Notes: generated by a model not told the origin, from the letters alone. Positions 1-7,066 are shown, counted from the stretch's first letter. The stretch: DNA of 9,942 nt from an uncultured Syntrophobacterales bacterium (GCA_903903205.1 CAIUXU010000192.1:1-9942); one strand, 5' to 3'. Program-made: numbers and translations.

Positions 1-384
1 GATCTGCTCGTTGGCAAACCAGGCGAGGATCGGCTCCGCCGTGTAGTCGTTTTCCTCGCGGGCGATCTTGATCAGGTTGTGTATCTTTGCCGTGACGAAC
101 TGTTCGTGCGCATAGGCGTCCTTCCATGCCTCCAACGGGTTTTTCCAGGTCAGCTTGAGCTGCTTGAGATCCAGCAGGACCACTGTCCCCCCCCGGTTGA
201 TGATGTGGTCGAGAAACTTCATCGCGTGGATCGTCTCCTCATGAACCTGGCAACGCATCCAGTGGGCCATTCCGTCCAGGTTCTGGGAATGGAAATAGGC
301 AACCATGGAGAGGTAGAGGTAGGAGGACTCCAATTCATTTTTTACCTGCTCGTTCATCGCATCGAACATCTTCTTGCTGATCAT
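1..384 (-). CDS. ftnA: Ferritin (FtnA-type, non-haem), 3' end cut by window edge
   Basis: The visible 128 residues are the N-terminal three quarters or so of a bacterial ferritin, the cytosolic 24-subunit shell that oxidises Fe(II) and stores it as a ferric core. The frame is open to the window edge, so the C-terminus and stop codon are missing. The start is the ATG at 384, with AAAGGAGA (391-398) just upstream. Ferroxidase-centre residues appear at the same numbers as in E. coli FtnA: Glu17, Glu50 and His53 (motif HEETIH), Glu94 (motif AHEQ) and Gln127 (motif NEQ). Helices A and B are recognisable, as is the long B-C crossover around residues 64-85. No haem-ligand Met in the bacterioferritin position was identified, which favours Ftn over Bfr. 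The gene lies 36 bases after the 873-residue cyclic-nucleotide-binding protein on the same strand and probably shares its transcript. A run of eight G in the coding strand (187-194) covers residues 64-66. The family call is secure; the exact subfamily is less so. Confidence 0.93.
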   Translation of the reverse strand, partial: MISKKMFDAMNEQVKNELESSYLYLSMVAYFHSQNLDGMAHWMRCQVHEETIHAMKFLDHIINRGGTVVLLDLKQLKLTWKNPLEAWKDAYAHEQFVTAKIHNLIKIAREENDYTAEPILAWFANEQI

Positions 385-390
385 CTGTTT

Positions 391-398
391 TCTCCTTT
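391..398 (-). promoter_or_regulatory. Ribosome binding site of the ferritin gene
   Basis: AAAGGAGA on the minus strand lies 6 bases before the ATG at 384. It is a near-perfect Shine-Dalgarno match and fixes the ferritin start. The 36-base gap holding it has no terminator-like hairpin, so read-through from the upstream gene is likely. Confidence 0.8.
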
Positions 399-420
399 CA
401 ACGTTATGCGAGGCAGCTCT

Positions 421-3042
421 TTACGGGTGTGATTTCACCGGAGTTCTGCCAAGCTGTTTCTTCAGGTCCATATATTCCTTGTCGAGGGTGACAATGCGCT
501 TAAAAAGGGAGAGGCAAATAAAGGCCATCAGACGGAAGGATAAGTTGGACTGCGTTTCTATGTACCGGCTGAACGCCCCTTTTTCAATGAATGCGAATTT
601 GCATGGTGTAATGGTCACGACGCTTGCGGACCTCGGCTTGTCGTCGATCAAAGCCATTTCGCCGAAAATCTCGCCCCTGTCAAATTCACCGAGGACAATA
701 TTCTTATCGCCCTCCGACGAGGTCACGGCCTTCGCTTTTCCCTCCAGAATGAGGTAGGCCCCATCACCGTAGTCTCCCTCGGCAATAACGGTCTGACCCG
801 CATCAAAGGTCCGCGTTTCGCTGAATACGATTCGGGCTTCCTCGCTCGTGATCGTCGGAAAGAAATCTCCTTTCGGCCTTAAAGTGGCATCCAGACTTTT
901 GCCTTCCCCTCTCTTCACATTGCACCCCTCAGCCATCAGACAAAGGGCGTTGATCGCCTTTCTGTATTTTTCATTCAGATTTCTCAGCCTTTCGGGAAGA
1001 AGGCTGTAAAGTCTGTAGATTAAATCGTGGCTATGAGGCTGATTTCCCTGCAGGAGGGCTTCAAACCCTCTCCGGGTCAAGACACCAACCACCGTGAGAT
1101 CTGCGGCGGCCGTGATCGTGGCGGTTCTCTCCACATTGTAAAACAGACTGATCTCCCCGAATATCTCTCCGGGCTTCAGTGTGGCCAAGTGGTTGTCGCT
1201 GAAGGAAACCGTCACCTCCCCGTCCTTGATATAATACATTTCCTGTCCGATATCGTTCTGCTTACAGATAATCTCTCCTTTATGATAGCGTCTGGTCTCG
1301 GAAAAAATCTGGTTCAGGTGCTCATTGTTGAGGGTTCCAAAGAGAGCGCCGCTGATGTTCTGACAAATCAGATCAAGCTCACTTTTTTGCAGCACACCAT
1401 GCTCGCTCTGAATGGGCAGGAGCATTTCGTCGATATATTCTGTCAGGTTATTCCGAAACTTGCGGGGCATTTTCATGAAATCCTGCGAGATCTTCTTGGC
1501 CTCATCCACAGACAGGTATTTCTGATCCTGGATTCTTCTAAACACAAGGTATTCCTTGAGAGCGGGTACACCGGAGAGACCTGCCAGGAACCTGTATGCA
1601 TTCTGGTTGCTTATGGTGGGGGGAATGAGGGGTTCGAATCCCAAATGGGCCAGCCGATCTCTTCCTTTTGAAACGATGCTCTCGTAGGGCTCATCGATGG
1701 GTGCGGTTTGGGCTTTGTGGATCTGGGCAATGTCCTTCTGGGAAAGGGGCTGAATCTGCTCGGCAACAACATCGAACTCATGCCCCAGGCTCCTCAACAG
1801 CGTGATGATCAGTGCGCTGTTTATTCCGCGGCCTGAAACATTGCCATGCACATCGGCGCTATAGGCTGGCGGGCTGAAGAGCAGTTTCCCGTAATTGTCC
1901 GTGGCATGAAGGCGCAACCGAACCTCGTTCGCAAGGCACCAGATTCCGATTCTCTCGGCGCCTGTCAGAGGATCCTCCCCCTCGATGTTCAGGTGGCCCA
2001 CATCCAGGGTGACCCCAAAATTGTTCCTTTTCACCTCCTCGGGCAGGATAGCGATGATCTCGTCGAGACAGGCGGCAAACACTTCAGAGTCCTGGACGCC
2101 GTCCATCTGGCAATAGTTTTCGAAGGTCACCCTGACCGGGGTGCCTTCGGCCTTCATGACCAGCGCGGCCATCTCCTTTGCCTTTGTGTTATCTATGATA
2201 TGGAAGACCACTGAGCCCGCTCCGATATCGCAGGCCAATTGGACCGTTTCGCACTGGATTGAGAAACATTTTATTGGATCAAAAAAAAGCTGCTGTCCCT
2301 TCCTGGGATCGGGAGACGGGGCATAGGGTCCAACGATGGGAGAGTGAATGTCGATCTTAATCCCGGCTTTACCACATGCCTCTTTGATCAGAAATCTTTT
2401 TTCAGCGGAAAACTCTTCCGGAAGCAACTTTTTGTAATTGAAGGGATGAAAGTCGACACTAAGCTCGACGCCCTCGATTTTTTGGCGCCGGGCTTTGTCC
2501 ACAAGGGCAACAGGATCAAAGATCTTGTTTTCCCAGAAGGTGACCCCCAACACGCGCGAGGGATTCCGGATTTGCTCCCATCCTTCGCTGGAAATCTTGC
2601 TTTCCAACAGCTGGGCCTCGTATTCCTCCGCAAACCGGGTGATGTAGTCATCGAGGTCAGCCGCTTTCCCTTTGTCGAAAAAGAAGAAGTACGGGGCATG
2701 CTCGTACAACCAGGAAGCCTTGACGAGAAAGAATGGGGATTCAACAAGGCGTCGGAGCGCTCTCTTTTCTGTCTGTCCGGCAAGATCCAGGAGATGGGAA
2801 AGTGTATCAGAAGCAATGATATACCCATACTTGACGCTGGATTTGTGCAGGGCGAGCAACATGAGACCCTCGCCCTGCGGGAGCCCCATTTGTCCAAGGA
2901 GGGATTGGCTTCCTCTGCAGAAAAAATCGGTTTCGGAGAGGCTGGCGTCCAGGATGCTCCGGATCTTGTCGCTATTCGCGGATCCCCCGATGCGGTCAAT
3001 ATCATCCATACCCTTCAAGGCCCTTCCATGAGATAAAGCCAA
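421..3042 (-). CDS. Xylose-isomerase/endonuclease-IV-like TIM-barrel protein with two C-terminal cyclic-nucleotide-binding domains
   Basis: This 873-residue, probably cytosolic protein has no signal peptide or obvious membrane span. Residues 1-160 match no family I recognise. Residues about 163-440 form a PF01261-type TIM barrel. Its candidate metal ligands are His233, His281, Glu308 (FEN), Asp347 and His350 (LDVGH), His379, Asp397 and His399 (ADVHGN) and Glu428. They follow the order and approximate spacing of the nine ligands of E. coli endonuclease IV, including the D-x-x-H and D-x-H pairs. Residues 440-575 look like a mostly helical linker. Two cyclic-nucleotide-binding domains follow at about 575-670 and 735-845. 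Their cassettes are FGEISLFYNVERTA (Glu630, Arg639) and FGEMALIDDKPRSA (Glu795, Arg804), with the nine-residue Glu-Arg spacing of PKA-type sites. The start is a TTG at 3042, chosen because AGGAG lies 7 bases upstream; the ATG at 3009 has only a weak site. Substrate and physiological role are unknown. Reasonable alternatives are a sugar isomerase/epimerase or a DNA-repair-like metallohydrolase gated by cAMP or cGMP. The domain calls are firm and the activity is not. Confidence 0.88.
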   Translation of the reverse strand: MALSHGRALKGMDDIDRIGGSANSDKIRSILDASLSETDFFCRGSQSLLGQMGLPQGEGLMLLALHKSSVKYGYIIASDTLSHLLDLAGQTEKRALRRLVESPFFLVKASWLYEHAPYFFFFDKGKAADLDDYITRFAEEYEAQLLESKISSEGWEQIRNPSRVLGVTFWENKIFDPVALVDKARRQKIEGVELSVDFHPFNYKKLLPEEFSAEKRFLIKEACGKAGIKIDIHSPIVGPYAPSPDPRKGQQLFFDPIKCFSIQCETVQLACDIGAGSVVFHIIDNTKAKEMAALVMKAEGTPVRVTFENYCQMDGVQDSEVFAACLDEIIAILPEEVKRNNFGVTLDVGHLNIEGEDPLTGAERIGIWCLANEVRLRLHATDNYGKLLFSPPAYSADVHGNVSGRGINSALIITLLRSLGHEFDVVAEQIQPLSQKDIAQIHKAQTAPIDEPYESIVSKGRDRLAHLGFEPLIPPTISNQNAYRFLAGLSGVPALKEYLVFRRIQDQKYLSVDEAKKISQDFMKMPRKFRNNLTEYIDEMLLPIQSEHGVLQKSELDLICQNISGALFGTLNNEHLNQIFSETRRYHKGEIICKQNDIGQEMYYIKDGEVTVSFSDNHLATLKPGEIFGEISLFYNVERTATITAAADLTVVGVLTRRGFEALLQGNQPHSHDLIYRLYSLLPERLRNLNEKYRKAINALCLMAEGCNVKRGEGKSLDATLRPKGDFFPTITSEEARIVFSETRTFDAGQTVIAEGDYGDGAYLILEGKAKAVTSSEGDKNIVLGEFDRGEIFGEMALIDDKPRSASVVTITPCKFAFIEKGAFSRYIETQSNLSFRLMAFICLSLFKRIVTLDKEYMDLKKQLGRTPVKSHP

Positions 3043-3049
3043 TCGTACG

Positions 3050-3056
3050 CTCCTTC
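3050..3056 (-). promoter_or_regulatory. Ribosome binding site selecting a TTG start
   Basis: GAAGGAG on the minus strand ends 7 bases before the TTG at 3042. It is the strongest Shine-Dalgarno near this gene's 5' end and decides for the TTG over the in-frame ATG at 3009. A TTG start may keep expression modest. Confidence 0.65.
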
Positions 3057-3076
3057 TATATCATTTGTGATTATCC

Positions 3077-3106
3077 TTGACAACGCTCTTTTACCCCGGA
3101 TATCTT
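3077..3106 (+). promoter_or_regulatory. Candidate sigma-70-type promoter for the cupin gene
   Basis: A perfect -35 box TTGACA (3077-3082) is followed after 18 bases by TATCTT (3101-3106), which matches four of six -10 positions. Transcription would start near 3113, giving a leader of about 54 bases before the ATG at 3167. The -10 box overlaps the first copy of the CCGGATATC repeat, so a bound regulator could block it. The call rests on hexamer matching only. Confidence 0.45.
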
Positions 3107-3138
3107 ACCGGACGAAATAAGAAAACCGGCCGGATATC
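3096..3138. repeat. Direct repeat CCGGATATC in the divergent intergenic region
   Basis: Two identical 9-base copies lie at 3096-3104 and 3130-3138, 34 bases apart start to start, roughly three helical turns. Each contains the palindrome GATATC. The first overlaps the candidate -10 box of the cupin promoter, and both lie upstream of the minus-strand multidomain gene. A shared operator is possible, but chance is not excluded. Confidence 0.35.
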
Positions 3139-3166
3139 ACAATAGGCAGTCATGGAGATAACCAAG

Positions 3167-3610
3167 ATGAAAACGATGCGAATCAAAATGTTGGCGATGT
3201 TGTTGTTTCTTTCTGTTGCCCTCCAGCTTCCCTGCGTCTTCGGCGCCGATTATGACAGCGGCGTCAAAGTCACCCTGATCAAGAAAGCAACGACGGCGTC
3301 AAACGGTCAAAAACTTGCGTACCCCTGCACCGGCAATCCCGAGGTTACAGCGCTGACGGTGGAAATACCGCCTGGCGGGAATACGGGCTGGCACAACCAT
3401 CCGTTCCCGGTTTATGCCTTTGTTCTCTCAGGCGTGCTTACGGTGGAAGTTGATCCCGGCAATTCATACCAGATCAAGGAAGGCGATGTCATTTTTGAGG
3501 TGGTGAATACAGCGCACCTCGGGAAAAATTTAGGAAAAGAACCGGTGAAACTTGTGGTCTTTTACACGGGGGTAGAGGAAACCCCCAATACCGTGAAGAT
3601 GTCAAGATAA
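3167..3610 (+). CDS. Secreted small cupin-domain protein
   Basis: A 147-residue single-domain cupin_2 protein with an N-terminal signal peptide: basic MKTMRIK, a hydrophobic stretch rich in Leu, Met and Ala, and a likely cleavage near VFG-ADY. It should act in the periplasm or outside the cell. The barrel carries motif 1 as GWHNHPFPVYAFVLSG (His76, His78) and motif 2 as GDVIFEVVNTAHLGKN (His117, Asn121). The usual metal-ligand Glu of motif 1 is replaced by Val82, leaving three candidate His ligands. ATG 3167 is preferred because GGAG (3154-3157) lies 9 bases upstream; an in-frame ATG at 3152 would add five residues with a weaker site. The gene is divergent from the 873-residue gene and ends 6 bases before the stop of the convergent patatin gene. 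No specific substrate can be named; such proteins include small isomerases, oxygenases and sugar-binding forms. Confidence 0.85.
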   Translation: MKTMRIKMLAMLLFLSVALQLPCVFGADYDSGVKVTLIKKATTASNGQKLAYPCTGNPEVTALTVEIPPGGNTGWHNHPFPVYAFVLSGVLTVEVDPGNSYQIKEGDVIFEVVNTAHLGKNLGKEPVKLVVFYTGVEETPNTVKMSR

Positions 3611-3620
3611 CAGCCGTTAT
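3607..3620. repeat. Small inverted repeat across the convergent stop codons
   Basis: ATAAC (3607-3611) and GTTAT (3616-3620) are reverse complements around the loop AGCC. They include the stop codons of both the cupin and the patatin gene, which are only 6 bases apart. The stem is short and AT-rich and has no T-tract, so it is not a convincing terminator. Confidence 0.3.
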
Positions 3621-4519
3621 AACCGCCCCTCCTGTCGAAGCTTGTCGAGGATCTGCTTGATCTGCGGCATGGCCAGAACGGCGGCCTTTTCGCCTTCGAG
3701 AATCGCCTCATTGCGCTTGTCGAAGTCGCTCGAACCGATCTGGGCCACCTGGGGACGGATGACCACATCGGCGTTTTTGAGCTGGGTCGCCGAGATCTTC
3801 GCATACATGATGTCGATCGACTGGAGGATCGTGTCGAGGATGCCCTGCGGAACCGCGCCTCCGACACCGGCGGAGATATCCACAGCGATCACCACATCGG
3901 CGCCCGCTTTCCGGGCGGCATCCACGGCCACAGGGCTCACCACACCGCCGTCCACGTAGGCCTTGTCCCCAAGCCGGACCGGCTGGAAGACCCCCGGGAC
4001 AGAGCAGCTCGCCCGGACCGCCTTGCCGGTATTCCCCGTTGCAAAAACGACCTCTTCGCCGGTCTGGAGGTTTGTTGCGACCGCCCGGAAGGGGATCTTC
4101 ATCCGTTCGATGGGTGCCTGCCGAACCGTTTTGTTAACAAAATTCTCCAATTTATCCCCGCGGATGAACCCGTTGTCAGGCAGGGTCAGATCAACCACAT
4201 CGTCCTTCTGAAGCGCAAGCGCCATCTTTTGGAGCTGGAAAGCATCGATACCAGAGGCGTAGAGGCTCCCGACGAAGCTGCCCGCGCTTGTCCCGACAAC
4301 GAGATCGATCGGAACCTTCTGTCCTTCGAGAACCTTGAGGACGCCAACATGGGCAAACCCTTTGGAGGCGCCGGCCCCAAGGACGACGGCGACCCTCGCC
4401 GGTTTAGGTGGCGGCAGGGACGGAGGGATCTCCTTCGGCATGCACGCGGCAAAAAGAAGCACACCCAGAGCCAATGTGAGCCAACGAACCTTTTTCACCC
4501 CTGCGATATGCGGGTTCAT
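3617..4519 (-). CDS. Patatin-like phospholipase, predicted lipoprotein (RssA/NTE family)
   Basis: A 300-residue patatin-family serine hydrolase, expected to cleave acyl chains from phospholipids or lysophospholipids at the cell envelope. The N-terminus has basic residues (KKVR), a hydrophobic segment and the lipobox-like FAAC with Cys26, then a proline-rich spacer (residues 32-40), so it is probably lipid-anchored. Catalytic features are the oxyanion loop GAGASKGFAHVG (about 48-59), the nucleophile elbow GTSAG with Ser78, and DGG with Asp190 completing the Ser-Asp dyad. Length suits a bare patatin domain. Its ATG overlaps the gyrA stop as ATGA, and the SD-like purine run upstream lies inside the codons for the acidic gyrA tail, so translation is probably coupled to gyrA. 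The in-cell substrate is unknown. The family is secure and the lipid anchor likely; Phe at lipobox -3 is less common. Confidence 0.92.
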   Translation of the reverse strand: MNPHIAGVKKVRWLTLALGVLLFAACMPKEIPPSLPPPKPARVAVVLGAGASKGFAHVGVLKVLEGQKVPIDLVVGTSAGSFVGSLYASGIDAFQLQKMALALQKDDVVDLTLPDNGFIRGDKLENFVNKTVRQAPIERMKIPFRAVATNLQTGEEVVFATGNTGKAVRASCSVPGVFQPVRLGDKAYVDGGVVSPVAVDAARKAGADVVIAVDISAGVGGAVPQGILDTILQSIDIMYAKISATQLKNADVVIRPQVAQIGSSDFDKRNEAILEGEKAAVLAMPQIKQILDKLRQEGRL

Positions 4520-7041
4520 TGTTCTTCCTCTTCCTCCACCAGGCCGCTTTCCGGAACCAGTTCAAATGGCGCTTGTTCCGCCAGCTCATCCTCTACCGCA
4601 CCGTTCTCTCGCTCCTCTTCCCGTTCGGCGCGGGCGACACCAACCAGCTTCTCATTGTCGTCGAGATCGATCAGACGCACCCCCTGGGTGCTCCGGTGGA
4701 TAACACGCACCTCTTCCGCGCGCATGCGGATGATCCGGCCGGAGTCACTGATCAGCATAATGTCTTCACTGCCGGAGATCTGGAGGATCCCCGAAACGTC
4801 TCCCACCTTGGGAACGGTCTTCAGGTTGATCGTCCCCTTTCCGCCGCGGGTCTGGAGCCGGTATTCTGAAATTTCGGTCCGCTTTCCGTACCCCTTTTCG
4901 GAGACGGTGAGAATGGTGTTTCCTTCGGTCGGGATCTCCATCCCGATAACCCGGTCATCCTCCGCCATCATGATGCCGCGAACACCGCGGGCGGTCCGGC
5001 CCATGTCGCGGACATCATCCTCCTTGAAGCGGATCGATTTGCCCTTCCGGGTTCCGAGGAATATGTCCTGGCTCCCGAGGGTAAGCTGAACGTCGATCAG
5101 TTCGTCCCCTTCATCGATGGAGATCGCGATGATCCCGCCTGCACGGGGGTTGGAGAAGGCCGAAAGTTCCGTCTTCTTGATCGTCCCCTTCCGGGTCACC
5201 ATGACCACAGACTTCTCTCCGGTAAACTCCCGGACTGGAAGAACCGCGGCGACCTTCTCACCTTCCGTCAGATTGATGAAATTGACAATCGCCTTGCCCT
5301 TCGCGGCGCGCCCGGCCTGTGGGATCAGATAGACCTTCAGCCAGTAGAGACGGCCCCGGCTCGTGAAGATCAGAACATAGTGATGGGTGTTCGCGATAAA
5401 GATCCGCTCGACAAAATCCTCCTCCTTCGTTCCCATCCCGATCTTGCCGCGCCCGCCCCGGCGCTGGCTCTTGTAGAGGCTCACCGCGTTGCGCTTGATG
5501 TAACCGGCATGGGAGACGGTCACAACCATGTCCTCTTCGACGATCAGATCCTCGATGTTGATCTCCTCGGAACTGATAACAATTTCGGTTCGTCGTTCGT
5601 CGCCGTAGCGCGCCCGGATGTCGGTGAGCTCCTCGACAATCACATCGAGAACCTTTTGCGGGTCGTCGAGAATCCCCTGAAGCCTGTGGATCAGCGCAGA
5701 GATTTCGGTGTATTCCGCATCGATCTTATCGCGTTCAAGACCGGTGAGGCGTTGGAGGCGCATCTCCAGGATCGCCTTTGCCTGGAGTTCACTCAAACCG
5801 AACCGGCTGCAGAGGGCGGCGGCGGCCTCCGCGGGGCTCCCGGAGGCCTTGATCACGGCGATGACCTCGTCGATCCGGTCGAGGGCGATAATCAACCCCT
5901 CCAGGATGTGGGCCCGTTCCCGCGCCTTCGCAAGATCAAAAATCGTCCGGCGGACAACCACCTGTTTGCGGAACTCCAGGAAACTCTGGAGAACCTCTTT
6001 GAGGTTGAAAACCCGCGGCTGCCCCCGGTCAATCGCAAGCATGATGATCCCGAAGGTCGATTCCATCTGGGTGTGCTTGTAGAGCTGGTTCAGAACAATC
6101 GCAGAGGCCTCATCCCGCTTCAAATCGAGGACAACCCGGATTCCGTCGCGGTCCGATTCGTCCCGCAGGTCGGCGATTCCGCTGATCTTTTTCTCCTTGA
6201 CCAGCTCGGCAATCTTTGTGATCAGATTCGCCTTGTTTACTTGGTAAGGAAGCTCGGTGACGACGATGCTCTCCCGGTCGTTGCGCGCATTTTTTTCGAT
6301 CAGCGCCCGCGCCCGCACCCGGATGATACCGCGGCCGGTGCGGTAGGCGGAGAGGATCCCTTCGCGGCCGTTGATGAAACCAGCCGTCGGGAAATCCGGC
6401 CCCTGGATGTAGTGCATGAGCCCGTCAATGGTGATTTCGGGGTCGTGGATCATCGCGATCGTCCCGTCGACCACCTCCCGGAGGTTGTGCGGCGGGATGT
6501 TTGTCGCCACACCAACGGCGATACCACCGGTGCCGTTCAGGAGCAGCAGTGGAACCTTCGCCGGTAGAACGGTCGGCTCATCCAGGGATTCGTCGTAGTT
6601 GGGAACGAAATTGACGGTGTTTTTTTCCAGATCCGCCAAAAGCTCCTCGGCGATCCGGGCCATCCGGACCTCCGTGTACCGCATAGCAGCGGGAGGATCC
6701 CCGTCGATCGAACCGAAGTTTCCCTGGCCATCGACGAGGAGATAGCGCATCGAGAACTCCTGCGCCATCCGCACCATGGTGTCGTAGGCTGCCGTGTCTC
6801 CGTGGGGATGATACTTGCCGATGATATCCCCGACAATCCTCGCTGATTTCTTATAGGGCTTGTTCCAGCGGTTCCCCATCTCGCTCATTGCGAAAAGGAC
6901 TCGGCGGTGGACGGGCTTCAGGCCATCACGGACATCGGGAATGGCCCGGCCGATGATGACGCTCATCGCATAGTCCATGTAGGACTTTTTCATCTCATCT
7001 TCGATATTGATCGCAATATTCTTTTCGAACAGGTTTTCCAT
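4516..7041 (-). CDS. gyrA: DNA gyrase subunit A
   Basis: The breakage-reunion and DNA-wrapping subunit of gyrase, which with GyrB introduces negative supercoils using ATP. From the ATG at 7041 it has 841 residues. The catalytic tyrosine is Tyr122 (AAMRYTEVRMA), at the same number as in E. coli. The quinolone-resistance region reads HPHGDTAAYD, with Thr83 where E. coli has Ser and with Asp87 kept. The coiled-coil region with a conserved LQRLTGLE lies near residue 430. The GyrA box QRRGGRG at about 526-532 opens the C-terminal beta-pinwheel and separates GyrA from ParC. The protein ends in an acidic tail (VEEEEEQ). A TTG directly before the ATG (7042-7044) is better spaced from AGGAG (9 against 12 bases) and is an alternative start adding one residue. 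gyrB lies upstream and the patatin gene overlaps the stop. Confidence 0.98.
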   Translation of the reverse strand: MENLFEKNIAINIEDEMKKSYMDYAMSVIIGRAIPDVRDGLKPVHRRVLFAMSEMGNRWNKPYKKSARIVGDIIGKYHPHGDTAAYDTMVRMAQEFSMRYLLVDGQGNFGSIDGDPPAAMRYTEVRMARIAEELLADLEKNTVNFVPNYDESLDEPTVLPAKVPLLLLNGTGGIAVGVATNIPPHNLREVVDGTIAMIHDPEITIDGLMHYIQGPDFPTAGFINGREGILSAYRTGRGIIRVRARALIEKNARNDRESIVVTELPYQVNKANLITKIAELVKEKKISGIADLRDESDRDGIRVVLDLKRDEASAIVLNQLYKHTQMESTFGIIMLAIDRGQPRVFNLKEVLQSFLEFRKQVVVRRTIFDLAKARERAHILEGLIIALDRIDEVIAVIKASGSPAEAAAALCSRFGLSELQAKAILEMRLQRLTGLERDKIDAEYTEISALIHRLQGILDDPQKVLDVIVEELTDIRARYGDERRTEIVISSEEINIEDLIVEEDMVVTVSHAGYIKRNAVSLYKSQRRGGRGKIGMGTKEEDFVERIFIANTHHYVLIFTSRGRLYWLKVYLIPQAGRAAKGKAIVNFINLTEGEKVAAVLPVREFTGEKSVVMVTRKGTIKKTELSAFSNPRAGGIIAISIDEGDELIDVQLTLGSQDIFLGTRKGKSIRFKEDDVRDMGRTARGVRGIMMAEDDRVIGMEIPTEGNTILTVSEKGYGKRTEISEYRLQTRGGKGTINLKTVPKVGDVSGILQISGSEDIMLISDSGRIIRMRAEEVRVIHRSTQGVRLIDLDDNEKLVGVARAEREEERENGAVEDELAEQAPFELVPESGLVEEEEEQ

Positions 7042-7053
7042 CAAACTAATTTT

Positions 7054-7060
7054 CTCCTTT
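7054..7060 (-). promoter_or_regulatory. Ribosome binding site of gyrA
   Basis: AAAGGAG on the minus strand lies in the short gyrB-gyrA gap. It is 9 bases before a TTG (7044) and 12 before the ATG (7041), so the initiating codon is ambiguous by one residue. Confidence 0.65.
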
Positions 7061-7066
7061 TATCCT

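Noticed and set aside
2281..2288. A8 tract (T8 in the coding strand) in the multidomain gene as a slippage or frameshift site
   Set aside because: The frame is continuous through it into conserved barrel motifs, and it simply encodes Leu-Phe-Phe.
2344..3036. Plus-strand and second minus-strand frames over the 5' part of the multidomain gene
   Set aside because: They overlap the frame that continues into clear TIM-barrel and nucleotide-binding motifs and have no family signature.
3054..3082. Minus-strand promoter TTGTCA - 17 bases - TATAGA for the multidomain gene
   Set aside because: Its -10 box abuts the Shine-Dalgarno sequence, so the transcript would begin within or after the ribosome binding site.
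3152..3166. Upstream in-frame ATG at 3152 as the cupin start
   Set aside because: The ATG at 3167 has a better-placed GGAG and gives a cleaner signal peptide. The upstream start is not excluded.
3565..3595. CACGG/CCGTG and G5/C5 hairpin as an intrinsic terminator
   Set aside because: No T-rich tract follows on either strand and it lies inside the cupin coding region.
4229..5089. A 286-codon plus-strand open frame across the patatin-gyrA junction
   Set aside because: It overlaps two certain genes antisense, with a low-complexity Ser/Arg-rich translation typical of a shadow frame.
5380..6567. A 395-codon plus-strand open frame opposite gyrA
   Set aside because: It is antisense to the well-conserved gyrA frame, has no recognisable domain and reflects the codon bias of the real gene.
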